64,000 nucleotides of DNA from Dryas octopetala (GCA_963921425.1 OY992837.1:17457896-17521895), one strand, 5' to 3'. Shown: positions 23,061 to 35,698, numbered from the stretch's first letter. The notes: generated by a model not told the origin, from the letters alone. Numbers and translations: made by a program.

Positions 23061-24635
23061 GCCAATGCTGTTATTTAGCCACTTTTCTCCAATACTAATA
23101 TCATTCATACAAAGAAAAAAAAAAACAGTGACAGAAAGAGAGAAGGAAACTTTTGATGGGGTCGAGTTTGGAGGCTGGAAGTTTCTGTGGGTATTGTATG
23201 ATTAAGTAGTAAAAGGGAGCAATCAGTGGTTGGTGATGGAAAGGCACAATGTCATAGTTTTTTTTTATATAGATGACCAACCATAAATTTTCCTATAAGG
23301 TGGGTTGGTGATTTTAGGTATTGTATGTACTTCTAGTCCATACCTACTATAACTAATTAATTAGTACAAAAATGTTAATATGTATCAGGTGCTGGAGTGA
23401 TATCTAAACCCTTGAAAATACCTACTATTGGTTTAGCTAGCTGACCGAGCTTTTTTGGTAACATACAAAGTGATCTTCGTTCTATATCATCACACTAAGG
23501 TTGCAGGTTTTAATCACCTTTACATAAAAAGAACTTTTTCATTTCCAATAGAACATGCATTGGAAATGCTTAAAATTTCAAATTTCATTATTTTAGTAGA
23601 AAATATTTTTATGAATTGTTAGACTTATTGTACCATAATAATATAGTATTAAAGGCATGTTTGGTTTGCGAAATTGATTTCTTGGAAAATGAAATTTAAG
23701 ATTTTCATCCCTATATTTTGTAATATTGGGAAAGTAATTAAACTAATAAAAAATCATGTGTTAAGAGTTTTTCAATCTCAACACTAATGAAAGAAATTAT
23801 CATGTATAATCGATATACTGCCTCATAGTGTAATCAATCCACGTGCTATAATATGAGTGGACAATTGATTAACTTGTTTGATCTTAAGATTGAGTTTTTT
23901 GTTTTTGTTTTTTTTTTATTTAATTATTTGGTATTTCAATTTTTTTGTTTTTTTATAATTATTATTTCATTTTTCAAAAGTTTATTTCATTTTTTTTTTG
24001 TCTATGTAACGTTTTTTAAAGTCATGTCAGTGTGCCACGTAGGTGGTTAACCAACCTGACAAATGAAAAAGTTGACGGAGGTATATAATTGTCACGAAAT
24101 GAGAGTTGAGATACTGACAAGTAACTTTTGAAATTTAAGGTACTAACTTGAAATGAGGTATATACTTGAAATACCTATGGGTACTTTAGCTTTTAATTAA
24201 ATAGGGGGATATAATATAGTGCCATTTAAAATTGGAATTGGTTCACTTTTTAGTATTTGCATGGTTGGACCGCTTGATGCTAGAGTTCATTCATATACTC
24301 AACTTGAAACTATTAGTCAACTACAAACTGTAATCATTATAATAACTAAGAATTAAAATTATAACATAACCAACAACAAATAAAATGTCAACCCAAACAT
24401 AAACAAAGTTTATTTATTTTATTTTTTTCAGTATTTAAACCTAAAACAATTATATGAGGTGTATATAAATTTTGGAGGCTGAGGTCACAAACCACAATTA
24501 CACGGAAAAATGGTCATTGACATGATATTATACATGATTATCTATTTATAAATATTGGCACATGATTTTTTAAAATAGTTGGATTTAAGTTATTTAACAC
24601 ATCAACCTTAATGAAATCGTCACTTTCACACTGTC

Positions 24636-24670
<35 letters not shown>

Positions 24671-24944
24671 GTCCTCCTCATCCAGATCCCAGGACACTGC
24701 ATTCTTACCACCAAACACGGACTAAACATGTAATTTCACACTCTCCAGAATAGGAGCGTGGCATGAGCAATAAATTTGATTTTCAAACAGTCCAAAATGC
24801 AAGTGGGTGTGTGCGTTCTGAATCTGATAGAGAGAGATGGAGGTGATTAATGGGGCAAAAACTCACTCACTGTACCACCGACACTGCTCGTGCGTGCCTT
24901 ACTCTTAACAGAATACCCACCGACATTTAGCTTAAGACGAGGTT
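23061..24944. other. Unassigned region with (AT)n tract
   Basis: No gene is recognised. An (AT)n microsatellite of about 16 units lies at 24637-24668. T-rich tracts at 23895-24010 give only spurious hydrophobic frames. Confidence 0.4.
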
Positions 24945-25128
24945 TGCGGCTCTATTCTATGGAAAGTCCTCTGCTCCTCTGCAACTACAAAGGAAAAAAA
25001 AAAAAAAAAAGTAAACTCTTCATTCTGTTGTACAACCACAATGCTTGGCTTCTTTATTTTTTTAAAGCACCTCCTAGCTCGATCCATCCTATTTCAAAAA
25101 GATTTTTTTAATTTTTTTTTATCAAGGA
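24945..25128. repeat. Segmental duplication, copy B part 1
   Basis: Matches 20560-20730 of copy A (shared 'CTCTGCAACTACAAAG' and 'TCTGTTGTACAACCACAATG'). It is cut off by the copia insertion at 25134; the homology resumes at 31624. Confidence 0.8.
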
Positions 25129-25133
25129 TGTAT

Positions 25134-25645
25134 TGTTATACTTAAGTTCACATACATAATGAAACACAAGTTTATTAATTACTGCAGACTAACAACCAGT
25201 AAGGAAAAGAAAGAAACATACACGCAGCCATGGATGTCAAGCCTACTCCTGGATATCAAGCCTTCTGCAGTATGCCAAGTCTTCTCCTTCCAACTGATTT
25301 CCTTAATAGCTTACTCAATATGGGGCTGAGTCCTTAATGCAAAAACGTATCAGTGAAAGCAGGGACTTGGTCCTATTTATATGCACTGCTGCAAATCAAA
25401 AGTCCTCCCATAAAGGAACTACTTGATCACAACATACACATAGCTGTAGAATAGAACTTCTAATTTATGTTCATATAGGATTCGATCACCCTACCATGGC
25501 AGACTCTTAGTCCTTGTCTAAGTTGAATCAGAATTAGACTAGGACAACTGATATTGATCTATTGTGGCCCTTAACTTGGACTACAAGTATGCTGTATTGT
25601 TGTTTCCTACTCCATATAGGATTAGTCCAATTAGGAAAACTTACA
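25134..25645 (-). repeat. 3' LTR of copia element 1
   Basis: 512 bases, starting TGTTATACTT and ending ACTTACA on the plus strand. In element orientation it starts TGTAAG. Confidence 0.95.
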
Positions 25646-25660
25646 TTCTCCCACTTGGAC
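25646..25660 (-). other. Polypurine tract of copia element 1
   Basis: Minus-strand AAGTGGGAGAA directly before the 3' LTR; the usual start site of plus-strand DNA synthesis. Confidence 0.85.
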
Positions 25661-26221
25661 TAACCATTGATAAACAACAAGACATTATGCAAGCAGTCTA
25701 AGCCTTCCTTAGTGATCACATAAGCTCACACTAGATCAAATCTGCAACATGACTCGAGTAATTATCAAAACACATGGAACCATAGAAAAATCTTGCAGTA
25801 CAGAAAAAGCAAGCATCCCATGACTACCAATGCATATTGAATAATTCCACTAGTCATCTGTAAGAACATAACACAATGTGCTGACCTTAAGATGATTCAA
25901 AAACTATAAGCACAACAGTCCTCTTTAATGATTCAAAACAGAATCTAACTATATGCTTCAATAAAGCTTATGCATTCAAAAGAAAACACATTCCTTATCT
26001 GTCAATTCATTAAATTTATCAACACAAATTGAAACTGAAAACTCAATATAATTAAGGTTCTCGAAATGACAGAATTAAAATGATGGAAAACAGTAAGTTG
26101 ATAAATGATGCAATAACTGGAAGTGCACTATACATCATTTCTGCAATTCTCAACAACCTGATGAGTTCACAACTCGAATCAACCAAAAACAAATTTGAAA
26201 CAAAATGAGACAAAACTCCCA

Positions 26222-29200
26222 CTAGTCTACTGCATCAAAAGACTCTAAGACCCCCATTCTGACTACATGTTCTTTAAAAGTACTTATAGGCATAGCTTTA
26301 GTAAAGGAATCAGCCAACATGTTGTGTGTGTCGATATTGGCCACATTAATCTCTTCCTCTCTAACCTTATCTCTCAGCCAAAAGTACTTGGGGTCAATGT
26401 GCCTTGACTTGGTTGACCTTCTATTATTCTTAGCAAAGAAAACTGCAGCTTCATTATCGCAGTAAAGTGTCATTGGTTTTGCTGCAGAATCCACTACTTG
26501 AGTTGCTAGGATGAAATTTCTCAACCACACAGCCTGTGTCCCTGCTTCATAGAGTGCCACAAATTCAGCCTGCATGGTTGAAGTGGTTGTTAGTGTTTGT
26601 TTTCCACTTCTCCATGCCACTGCTGCACCAGCCAGCATGAACAAGTAACCTGAAGTCGATTTCCCTTCTTCTTTACTTCTAGCAAAATCAGAATCTGAGT
26701 AGCCAATGATTTCAAGTTCACTTGTTCTCTTATAAATCAGCATATAATCTTTAGTCTTCTGCAGGTATCTTAACACCTTCTTTCCTGCAATCCAGTGTGC
26801 CAAACCAGGATTGGTTTGATACCTTCCTAATATTCCTACTGCATAACCCAAGTCTGGTCTGGTACACACCATTGCATACATCAGGCTGCCCACCAATGAA
26901 GCATAAGGCTTGTCATGCATCTGTTCCTTTTCCAAACTAGTTCTAGGACATTGTCCCTTATGAAACAGGTCTCCCTTCTGCATTGGTGCTTCTCCAGGTT
27001 TGCAATGTTCCATAGAAAACCTCTTAAGAACTCTATCGATGTAATTCCTTTGTGACAAACCTAAAAGGCCCTTTTCTCTATCTCTTTTAATCTCAATACC
27101 AAGCACAAAACCAGCTTCACCTAAGTCCTTCATCTCGAATTTTCTTGACAAGAAATCCTTGGTTTCTAGAAGTAGGTTCATATCACTACTTGCCAACAAT
27201 ATGTCATCAACATACAAAACCAGAAAAATAAACCTGCTCCCACACACCTTAAGATAAATACATTCATCAAGCTTATTTTCTGCAAATCCAAAAGATGTTA
27301 TGACAATATCAAATTTTAGATACCATTGTCTAGAGGCTTGCTTCAGTCCATAAATGGACTTTTGAAGTTTGCAGACTTTATTTTCATGGCCTTGAGATAC
27401 AAAACCCTCAGGTTGTGTCATGTAGATATCTTCCTGTAAATTGCCATTTAAGAAGGCAGTTTTTACATCCATTTGATGTAATTCCAGATCAAAATGAGCT
27501 ACTAAGGCCATGATGATTCTAAATGAGTCCTTAGTAGAGACTGGTGAGAATGTCTCATTGTAGTCAGTACCAAACTTCTGTGTAAACCCCTTTGCCACTA
27601 GCCGAGCCTTATGTCTTTCCACTTTCCCATCTGCCCCCCTCTTAGTCTTAAATACCCATTTGCAGCCTATTGGCTTCGAACCTTGAGGTAGATCAGTGAG
27701 TTCCCAAACAGAATTGTTGCTCATTGATTGAATTTCAGATTCCATAGCAGCCAGCCAACTGACTGCATTTGCACTACTGACAGCCTCCTTATAAGTTAAA
27801 GGATCATTTTCATTTTCTCCAACATTGTAGTTTATTTCCTGCAAATAAACCACATAATCCTCAGATATTGCAGGTCTCCTTTGTCTTTTTGACTGTCTTC
27901 TTGGCATTTCCTCACCTGCTGGATCAACTTGAGCATTGTCAAGATTGAGTTCTTGATGATCCTGGTTATTCATCACATCAATATCAAGATTTTCATCCTG
28001 AACCTGGAAGGGTAATGGCTGATCTGAAATGGATAAGGGTTCTGTCACTAAACCAGTTACATTTATAGGTTCCTCTACAACTTCTTCTACCAATTCTTCA
28101 AGGAAGGAACCATTATAATCCTCACTTTGCCGTGGTTCACCATCCTCAATGAACTTGGCTTTATTGGTTTCTAAGATTCTAGTATGATAATGAGGGCAGT
28201 AGAATTTGTAGCCTTTTGAGTGTTCTGGAAAACCAATGAAATAGCCACTGACAGTCTTTGGATCTAGTTTGCCTAATTGAGGATTATAGACCTTAGCCTC
28301 TGCATTACAACCCCAAATAAGTAAGTGTGATAAGCTAGGCTTCCTGTTAGTCCAAAGTTCATAAGGTGTCTTGGGAACAGACTTGCTAGGCACTCGATTG
28401 CAAATGTAGTTAGCAGTCTTCAATGCTTCCCCCCATAAAAAATTAGGCAAAGTGCAAGTGCTCATCATGCTTCTCACCATATTCAGCAGTGTCCTATTCT
28501 TTCTCTCAGCAACACCATTTTGTTCTGGTGTTCCTGGAGTCGTGTATTGAGCAACAATGCCACAAGATTCAAGAAAAAGTGCAAAAGGACCCTTGTGTTG
28601 ACCCTTCTCATCATACTTGCCATAGTACTCTCCTCCACGATCTGACCTCACAACCTTAATGGTTTTTCCTAATTGGTTTTCCACCTCAGTTTTAAAAATT
28701 TTGAAGGTTTCAAGTGCCTTTGATTTTTCTGAAATGAGGTATATGTAGCAGTACCTAGAGTGGTCATCTATAAAAGTGATGAAATAGTTGTTTCCACATA
28801 TGGTTTTAATGGGGAAAGGGCCACAAATATCAGTATGTATGATTTCTAAGAGTTGTCCACTTCGGGTTGAACCTTTCTTTTTGGAGTTAGTCATTTTTCC
28901 CTTGATACAAGCTACACAAGTTTGAAAATCAGTAAAGTCAAGGTCTGGTAGCAGTTTATCTTTAGCTAGTTTAAGCAATCTCTCTTGTGAGATGTGACCT
29001 AGTCTCTTATGCCACAACATGGATGATTTAACATTAAATTTGGTTCTTTTAGTCCCCACATTGTTCTCAACTAAAAAGGTTTCAGTTAAGTAGGTGCACT
29101 GTAATTGCCAATAATCATCCACAAGTATGGCACATCCAACATAAACAGAATTATCAAACAAGGAGAATTTATTAATGTCAATACTAGATGTCATTCCACA

Positions 29201-30379
29201 CTTAATCAACTTTGAAAGGGAAATCAAATTCCTTCTTATAGAAGGCACAACCAAAACATTGTCTAATTCCAAAATGAAACCTAAATCCAACCTAAGCCTA
29301 ATAATTCCTATGGCTTGAACTTCTACTGGTGCTCCATTGCCAACGCAGAGCTTTGCTTCCTCTTTACTTGGACTCCTCCTTCTTTCCAGCCCCTGCATAG
29401 AGTTGGCAATGTGCACAGGTGAGGCAGTGTCTAACCACCAAGAAAACACAGGTAAGTTAACTAAATTTGATTCTAGCATTGTAAAGACAGTTTTACCTCT
29501 TTTAGTTTTCCATTTCTTGTACCTATGGCAGTCCTTCTTCATATGACCCTCCTTATTGCAAAAATAACACTTGAAAACATTGCTTTGGTTGACCTTAAGG
29601 TTGGATGGTGTAGGATTGTTAGAGGTGGAGGCTTTGGCAGTATGATGATCCTTCTTAAATCCTTGCTTGGCATTTTTGTCAAAATTTCTTCTCGGGTTTG
29701 CTTTTACCATAAGGTTTACTGTGTGGTCTGTCTCCTTTTTCAGCCTTTCTTCTTCCAGAACACAGTAGCCAATCAACTCATTCACAGTCCACTTATCCCT
29801 TTGAGTATTATAAGTGTGTTGAATCTGACCATACTTAGGAGGCAAGGCATTCAGTGCAGTCCACACCAAATAGCCATCAGAAATTGGCATGTCTAAGCTT
29901 GTCAGTCTAGCAGCTACATCAACCATCTTCAAGATGAATTCCCTTACACTTCCAGTGCCATCAAACTTCATGTTGGTGAACATGTGCAAAAGGCTCCCAG
30001 TCTCTGCCTTTTCAGATTCCATAAATTTTTCAGTGATGGATTGCATGAAGTCTCTAGCAATCTCAGACTCTGGAATTCCCCCTCTAATGGTCTCACTCAT
30101 GGCCCTCTTCATTATCAACAAAGAAAGCCTATTGCACTTCTGCCATTTCTCATACTTAGATCTCAGTTCTGCTGTACTGTCATCAGTTATCACAGGACAA
30201 TCCTCCCTTAGAGCTAAATCGATTTCAGCTAAGCCTAGATAAATCTCCAAGTCTTGTTTCCACTTCTTAAAGTTAGTTCCATTGAGTGGTTCTATGCTAG
30301 CAAGGCTAAAAGATGCTGCAGTAAAGTAAACTTGAATTTTAATGTTTTGAAAAATGAAACAAGTAGAACAAAATCCCAT
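26222..30379 (-). CDS. Copia gag-pol polyprotein, intact
   Basis: One frame of 1385 residues. Order of parts: gag domain (LNGTNFKKW near residue 33); zinc knuckle CX2CX4HX4C at residues 271-284; aspartic protease with active-site triplet D317-T318-A319; integrase with HTD near 514, RSDRGGEY near 576 and [11 protein letters not shown] near 626; reverse transcriptase with [10 protein letters not shown] and YVDD near 1055; RNase H ending ADSFTKAMP. Integrase before reverse transcriptase defines Ty1/copia. The protease normally has DTG or DSG; here Gly is replaced by Ala. The first 25 residues look unlike gag and follow a good splice-acceptor-like CTTTACTGCAG, so the real protein may start from a spliced leader. 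About 700 bases of untranslated leader separate it from the 5' LTR. Confidence 0.95.
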   Translation of the reverse strand: MGFCSTCFIFQNIKIQVYFTAASFSLASIEPLNGTNFKKWKQDLEIYLGLAEIDLALREDCPVITDDSTAELRSKYEKWQKCNRLSLLIMKRAMSETIRGGIPESEIARDFMQSITEKFMESEKAETGSLLHMFTNMKFDGTGSVREFILKMVDVAARLTSLDMPISDGYLVWTALNALPPKYGQIQHTYNTQRDKWTVNELIGYCVLEEERLKKETDHTVNLMVKANPRRNFDKNAKQGFKKDHHTAKASTSNNPTPSNLKVNQSNVFKCYFCNKEGHMKKDCHRYKKWKTKRGKTVFTMLESNLVNLPVFSWWLDTASPVHIANSMQGLERRRSPSKEEAKLCVGNGAPVEVQAIGIIRLRLDLGFILELDNVLVVPSIRRNLISLSKLIKCGMTSSIDINKFSLFDNSVYVGCAILVDDYWQLQCTYLTETFLVENNVGTKRTKFNVKSSMLWHKRLGHISQERLLKLAKDKLLPDLDFTDFQTCVACIKGKMTNSKKKGSTRSGQLLEIIHTDICGPFPIKTICGNNYFITFIDDHSRYCYIYLISEKSKALETFKIFKTEVENQLGKTIKVVRSDRGGEYYGKYDEKGQHKGPFALFLESCGIVAQYTTPGTPEQNGVAERKNRTLLNMVRSMMSTCTLPNFLWGEALKTANYICNRVPSKSVPKTPYELWTNRKPSLSHLLIWGCNAEAKVYNPQLGKLDPKTVSGYFIGFPEHSKGYKFYCPHYHTRILETNKAKFIEDGEPRQSEDYNGSFLEELVEEVVEEPINVTGLVTEPLSISDQPLPFQVQDENLDIDVMNNQDHQELNLDNAQVDPAGEEMPRRQSKRQRRPAISEDYVVYLQEINYNVGENENDPLTYKEAVSSANAVSWLAAMESEIQSMSNNSVWELTDLPQGSKPIGCKWVFKTKRGADGKVERHKARLVAKGFTQKFGTDYNETFSPVSTKDSFRIIMALVAHFDLELHQMDVKTAFLNGNLQEDIYMTQPEGFVSQGHENKVCKLQKSIYGLKQASRQWYLKFDIVITSFGFAENKLDECIYLKVCGSRFIFLVLYVDDILLASSDMNLLLETKDFLSRKFEMKDLGEAGFVLGIEIKRDREKGLLGLSQRNYIDRVLKRFSMEHCKPGEAPMQKGDLFHKGQCPRTSLEKEQMHDKPYASLVGSLMYAMVCTRPDLGYAVGILGRYQTNPGLAHWIAGKKVLRYLQKTKDYMLIYKRTSELEIIGYSDSDFARSKEEGKSTSGYLFMLAGAAVAWRSGKQTLTTTSTMQAEFVALYEAGTQAVWLRNFILATQVVDSAAKPMTLYCDNEAAVFFAKNNRRSTKSRHIDPKYFWLRDKVREEEINVANIDTHNMLADSFTKAMPISTFKEHVVRMGVLESFDAVD

Positions 30380-31092
30380 ATTCTAACCTTTAAAACTGTC
30401 ATTGTATCTCACCTTTGGGCAGAGACCACAAAGAAAGATAAACCATAAAACCAGTTTCAACAGACATATCTAGCATTATAATTCTTTCAACACCTTTAGG
30501 CAGTAGCAAAGACTTATAAAGAAAATAATATGTTTGTTTGGACTGTAATATGCTAATTCTATCCAAGAATTCAAGTAAAGTTTAAACCTCCTTTGGGAGA
30601 ACCATTTACATGATCAAGGAAGAATTACAATTTGATCTTTTCCTTATTGTCTAGAAAGTTTGAATAAAATTATTACTTTGGTAATACAAGTTACTAAATT
30701 TTCTAGACATTTGTTCTTTGATCGAGTATTATGTTGCAGTATATTGTTGAATGTTGGTCTGATGGGATAATATGCTAAGTATGCAGAAGACTAATAATAA
30801 TTAGCATATGACAAGTTTTAATATACCAGAAGTTGATACACAATATGAAACAGGAATCTCATGCATTCTAACCATTCATACAAGTAATTAATTAAAACAA
30901 AAAACAGCGGAATCCCAGAATCAAAATTAATTAAAAACTTGCATATAGTTTGCAGTATGCTACAAGAGTCTTATCTATATGAACATGAATAACAATAGCA
31001 ATATATTACATAGCAGTGAATTAATGCCTTATTATCATGGAAGTCAGTCAATCAGTAATGTCATAAAAGGATTTCAAAACGTGTGTGAGGTT

Positions 31093-31104
31093 GCTCTGAT
31101 ACCA
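31093..31104 (-). other. Primer-binding site, initiator Met-tRNA
   Basis: Minus-strand TGGTATCAGAGC, two bases inside the 5' LTR; complementary to the 3' end of plant initiator tRNA-Met. Confidence 0.92.
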
Positions 31105-31106
31105 CA

Positions 31107-31618
31107 TGTTATACTTAAGTTCACATACATAATGAAACACAAGTTTATTAATTACTGCAGACTAACAACCAGTAAGGAAAAGAAAGAAACATACACGCAA
31201 CCATGGATGTCAAGCCTACTCCTGGATATCAAGCCTTCTGCAGTATGCCAAGTCTTCTCCTTCCAACTGATTTCCTTAATAGCTTACTCAATATGGGGCT
31301 GAGTCCTTAATGCAAAAACGTATCAGTGAAAGCAGGGACTTGGTCCTATTTATATGCACTGCTGCAAATCAAAAGTCCTCCCATAAAGGAACTACTTGAT
31401 CACAACATACACATAGCTGTAGAATAGAACTTCTAATTTATGTTCATATAGGATTCGATCACCCTACCATGGCAGACTCTTAGTCCTTGTCTAAGTTGAA
31501 TCAGAATTAGACTAGGACAACTGATATTGATCTATTGTGGCCCTTAACTTGGACTACAAGTATGCTGTATTGTTGTTTCCTACTCCATATAGGATTAGTC
31601 CAATTAGGAAAACTTACA
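31107..31618 (-). repeat. 5' LTR of copia element 1
   Basis: 512 bases, one mismatch to the other LTR. A TATA box TATAAATAG (minus strand, 31346-31354) is well placed to start the genomic RNA. Confidence 0.95.
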
Positions 31619-31623
31619 TGTAT

Positions 31624-31996
31624 ACATTGCTGTCTCTATTTTTCTTGTCATATATTATGTCATATGATTGAGAGAGATAAAAACAATAAATATATATATA
31701 TATATCCGTTGCATGAAAACTTTATTCCTCATAATCACGTCTTTTTTATCTTTTCATTCTATATAAAAAATTAAAAAAAATTATCAGTGTGGACTTCATC
31801 TAAGGTCGTCTCCCATTCCAACCCATAAATCCGAACTATACTCTTATAAACTCTTCAGAATTTTATAAGTTTTTCAATGTGAGAGTACACATTTCCATTT
31901 CCATATGCTTATTCCTATTTCCAGTCTACGTCACATACTAGCTCATTCTCATTTCTATCTCATCTCACGTACTCATTTCATTTTTATATCACTAAT
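31624..31996. repeat. Segmental duplication, copy B part 2
   Basis: Continues copy B after the copia element, matching about 20735-21115 of copy A (shared 'GTGTGGACTTCATCTAAGG', 'AACTCTTCAGAATTTTATAA', 'CATCTCATCTCACGTACTC'). Confidence 0.85.
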
Positions 31997-32415
31997 TTAC
32001 ATACTCATGCATTGAAAAGTACACGTGAAGGTAAAATAAATAGGGCATGAAAAGCAACAAAATTTGGTCGAATTAGAATTGAATTGGAACATACTCATAA
32101 AATTAATTTGGTTTATTTTATCCTCAAACGAAGAGCGAGTGACATCTTTTGGACAAATATTTGGATGAAAGCCTAGAAACTTTACCCACATTAATCTCTT
32201 AATTTACCCAATTTTTTAATTATGAGGGACAAAATCACTAGTAAGCCTTTTCTAACATGTTTCTACGGTAGAGGTTCACCATGGTACAGTGGCTGTTCTT
32301 GTTGGGAGTTAGGAGGATGGGGTTTTAGCTATCTACTTGACACCCAAGACAAAGAATCCAAAAGGAGATGGTAAATATATGGGTCAAAGGAATGAAGGAA
32401 GCAACTGACCACATA
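31997..32415. other. Extra sequence in copy B, unassigned
   Basis: Absent from copy A at the matching point (about 21115). No gene or element end is recognised. Confidence 0.4.
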
Positions 32416-34949
32416 AATATTTAAGGGGAATTTAATTAAATGACCTATTTTCATACAATTTAAGTTTTTTTGACCCCTTTCTCAAAAACTTACTTTTCTA
32501 ATCCTTTTTCATTTTTTGAGACCAAAATACCCATAATTGAAAAAGTGGTCGACAAAGTGATGGACAAAAAGTGGTGGACTAAGTGGTGGACAGGTTCTAT
32601 AGCACTAAATGGTCGAGTGCTATAGCACCTGTCGACCTGAAAGTCCACCGAAAAGTTCACATCTGCAATGGTGTGAGGCTGATAAAGGAAATAGAGATTA
32701 ATAACAAGCGAGCGAGTGAGCGAGGGAGTGAGGTGGTGGTGGTGCGAGGCTGTGCAATGGTGCGAGATCTGTGCGAGGCTCCACCCAAGAACTGTGCTGG
32801 TGGTGCAAGATCTGGGAGGCACGGGGTGGTGATGGGTTTTGGGTGTTGGGGTTGTTGGTGGGTTTGGGTGTTGAGTTTTATGTAATAGCAGAGGGAGGGA
32901 GGGAGAGAGACAAACAAGACCATTTGTAAAAAAAAATTGTTCAAAGCAAACAAATAAAATCATTTTATGAACAATAAAATCATTCCCAAACAAATAAACA
33001 AATAAATCATTCCAAAAGAACCAGATTCAGCATTTCAACAACTTGACAACATGTAATTTTGGTCTTCCCATTTTTGTTTCCCGATTTCTCATATATCAAA
33101 ATGTAATTATGGGTTATTCTACAATATAGTGACTGGTCACCCAAAGGTCCAACAAAGCCATGGTGTTCGACAAAGAAGCAAGCTCATCCTCACAAACACT
33201 CCCACCTTTTCCTCGAGAAGACCCAGCAAACCAAGAAAGAAAAAAAAAACCCAGCAAACCCAAATCCAATACAACTAGGGAGGAGGGAGGGAGGATCCGC
33301 TGAGGGTTTCACCGGACGGAGGGTTTCACCAGGAGGAAGGAAGGAGGAAGGAGGAATGAGGAAGGGAGGATGTGCGAGTGGCACATCGTCGAGAGGGAGG
33401 GGGAGAGGTCAGATGATGGAGAGATCGAGAGAGAAAAAAAAGCAATTAGTCAAGTGGTTTGACTTTAAAATTAACTTGAAACTTAGAAACCCTAAAGATG
33501 AGAGTTTAGTCTACTTAGGACTAGAGTCTTTAGGGACATATGATCTAAAAGAATGGGTCATAACGAGATTGTGTTGAAATTAACTTTTGATTAAGTTGTC
33601 GTATTGTCAGACACTAGGAATATCAGTTACCGAAGGATTTCATTATGACGTGACAAGAGGACGATGGATTCGAGACAAATGGGGATGCATAGGCTATGTA
33701 AGAGAATACGTGAAGAGCATTGGATTCCAGGTAAGGGGATTTATCCTACATTCCTAACTATGGACTTTGTGTGTGTTTGTATTTTTAAATTATTATAACA
33801 TGCTATTATTATGATTGGTTTGAGAGTTGAAGTAGCCTAGTCGATGACCTTGGGTTCAAGCCCCTAAACCTTCTAGAAGAATTGATCTGTATATTATGAG
33901 GAGTTTCGCCAAGCTAATACGTGGCTACGTGGGTTTGTGCGAAACGAGGGCCCATGATTAATCAGATAGCAGTAATACGGTTTCTCAATTACAAGTTCAT
34001 ATTTCTGTTTATCATAGCACTCTCACTATAGATGTTATTTCTTTTAATAGATGACCGTAGTTGTACCATTGCATATCGACCATCAGGTATAAATGATTTA
34101 TTCTGAAATTGCATGTTTATAATCATATTATTGTACAGCCGAGTCATAAATGTTTCGAAATGATTTCAAAGGAAAGATTTGAAGAACTTATTTTGATGAT
34201 TTGAGGATCCAACAGAAAATGATTTCCACTATGATTTTTACTGAAAATGTTTCGTGGTTTTCAAACTAGCCAGGGTTCCCTGAGGGAAGCTATGATCGTA
34301 TGAGATGCTTACTCCCTACATTGTTTTTGTGTTCTTTGTTTATTGGATGTTTTTATATGTACGAGCATGGTAAAGAGACGAACTTGGAAGATGGTCGAGC
34401 AGAGCAGCAACTTGAGACTTGTCAACGTCCTGGATTCAATTGGCGTTGTTATTTAATTGTTATCTCGTATCGAGTATGTTTTTTTAATTTTTCTTCCATT
34501 GATTGGAGATGATTTTGAATTATTTACTTTGATTATCGTTTACGTAGTTTTAAAACCTTTATTCTATGTTTGTTATGTATTTCGAATTTATTTAATTCTT
34601 CAAAGTTGCAATGAACTACCGTAACTTTGGGGGTTAGTTTTATAAAAAAGTTTTATATTTACTTCATATGTTTTCCATTATTTATTATCTCTGATCCAAC
34701 TCGATCATACTAAACCCAAAAGGCCTAACCCACCTTGAGTATCTTAGGGGATTAATATTTGATTTAGTAATATTAATCTCTTGGGGCATTCAAGATAGGT
34801 GCCTCTGTTGCAAACCCGAGATTCGGAGTGTGACAGGTATTATGGATATTTTACATGAAAAATGTTTAGAAAAGCTTATTTTCGAGAGGGGGTAACAAAG
34901 CTTAATGTGTATGAAAATAGGTCATTTAATTAAATTACTCAATATTTAA
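32416..34949. mobile_element. Mutator-type element with nested LTR
   Basis: The element spans 32425-34940 (2516 bases) with a perfect 9-base duplication AATATTTAA (32416-32424 and 34941-34949). Ends read GGGGAATTTAATTAAATGACC and, on the other strand, GAGTAATTTAATTAAATGACC, with similarity continuing for roughly 100 bases per arm. There is no transposase. The left interior is purine- and GT-rich; the right half is largely occupied by a probable solo LTR (33605-34835). It splits copy B of the segmental duplication. Confidence 0.82.
33605..34835 (+). mobile_element. Probable solo gypsy-type LTR
   Basis: 1231 bases starting TGTCAGACAC and ending GGAGTGTGACA, giving TGTC(A)...TGACA inverted ends. 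The flanking five bases are CGTAT and GGTAT (4/5 match). The passage 'AGCCAGGGTTCCCTGAGGG' (about 34268) recurs in similar form near 55876 in another LTR-like relic. No primer-binding site follows the end, as expected for a solo LTR. Confidence 0.5.
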
Positions 34950-35039
34950 ACTAATTATTTAATTAATTTTCTGTTTAAATTATATGATTTGGTTTGGATT
35001 TATTTATTTATTTATTTTTTGGGAGTGAGGTTAGGATGA

Positions 35040-35371
35040 GTTCCATACTTCCATGTTAACACTTAACACAGTTGAGGGGCTGTCATTATTTTCTGAGATT
35101 ATTCACTCATGATACATGAAAGTTTATTTTTTCCTCCAATTTCTACTAAGCTAGCTGATAATGGTTTGGTTTACTGTGTAATTCTTTCTTGTTTTAAAGA
35201 AGGTGATGAAGAGTAAAAATAATGTAGGCTTTACTGGGCATGAAGTTGTGTTTGTTCATTTACTTCTGTGTGCATTTTATATGGTATTTTTGTTATGCTT
35301 TTTATCTGGCTGAGCTTATCGATTTGGTATGTTACATAGACTTAAACGACAATGGTTTTGTTTAATACTTT
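35040..35371. repeat. Segmental duplication, copy B part 3
   Basis: Matches about 21130-21650 of copy A without its CACTA-type MITE (shared 'GTTGAGGGGCTGT', 'GATACATGAAAGTT', 'GTTATGCTTTTTATCTGGCT'). Homology stops about 12 bases before the gypsy LTR. Confidence 0.85.
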
Positions 35372-35382
35372 CAAATTTTGGC

Positions 35383-35666
35383 CAAATTCCTTCGTTTAGG
35401 GCCTCAAATAAGCAATTTAGTGTTTTAGAATAAATTTCCTAAATTGCACTTTATTTCCATTTTTATTTCCGTTTTGAATTTCGAACGTCTAGGGTTCTGA
35501 ACGTATTTAAGGAACCTTTTGGCTGTTTGTAAGTTTCAGTTTTTATTATTTTTCAATCAGAAAAATCTTGAGATTTCTCTCATTTCTCTGGTGGATTCCA
35601 GATTCTTTCTTAGGGATTAACGCTGGTTTTCCCTAATATTTCTTAACTGCGTGTTACGCTGCGTCA
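35383..35666 (+). repeat. 5' LTR of gypsy element
   Basis: 284 bases ending GCTGCGTCA. A TATA-like TATTTAAGG is in its middle part. Confidence 0.88.
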
Positions 35667-35668
35667 AG

Positions 35669-35680
35669 TGGTATCAGAGC
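35669..35680 (+). other. Primer-binding site, initiator Met-tRNA
   Basis: TGGTATCAGAGC, two bases after the 5' LTR. Confidence 0.92.
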
Positions 35681-35698
35681 AAGGAGTTACCTGGCTCG

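Larger units (their letters stand above)
25134..31618 (-). mobile_element. Full-length Ty1/copia retrotransposon, young insertion
   Basis: A complete element of 6485 bases on the minus strand. Both LTRs are 512 bases and differ at one position (G at about 25228, A at about 31201). The target-site duplication is TGTAT (25129-25133 and 31619-31623). A primer-binding site, a polypurine tract and one unbroken 1385-codon gag-pol frame are all present. It sits inside copy B of the segmental duplication. Near-identical LTRs and an intact frame point to recent insertion and possible activity. Confidence 0.95.

Noticed and set aside
29337..30242. Plus-strand frames over the copia gag
   Set aside because: Antisense shadows of an intact minus-strand polyprotein.
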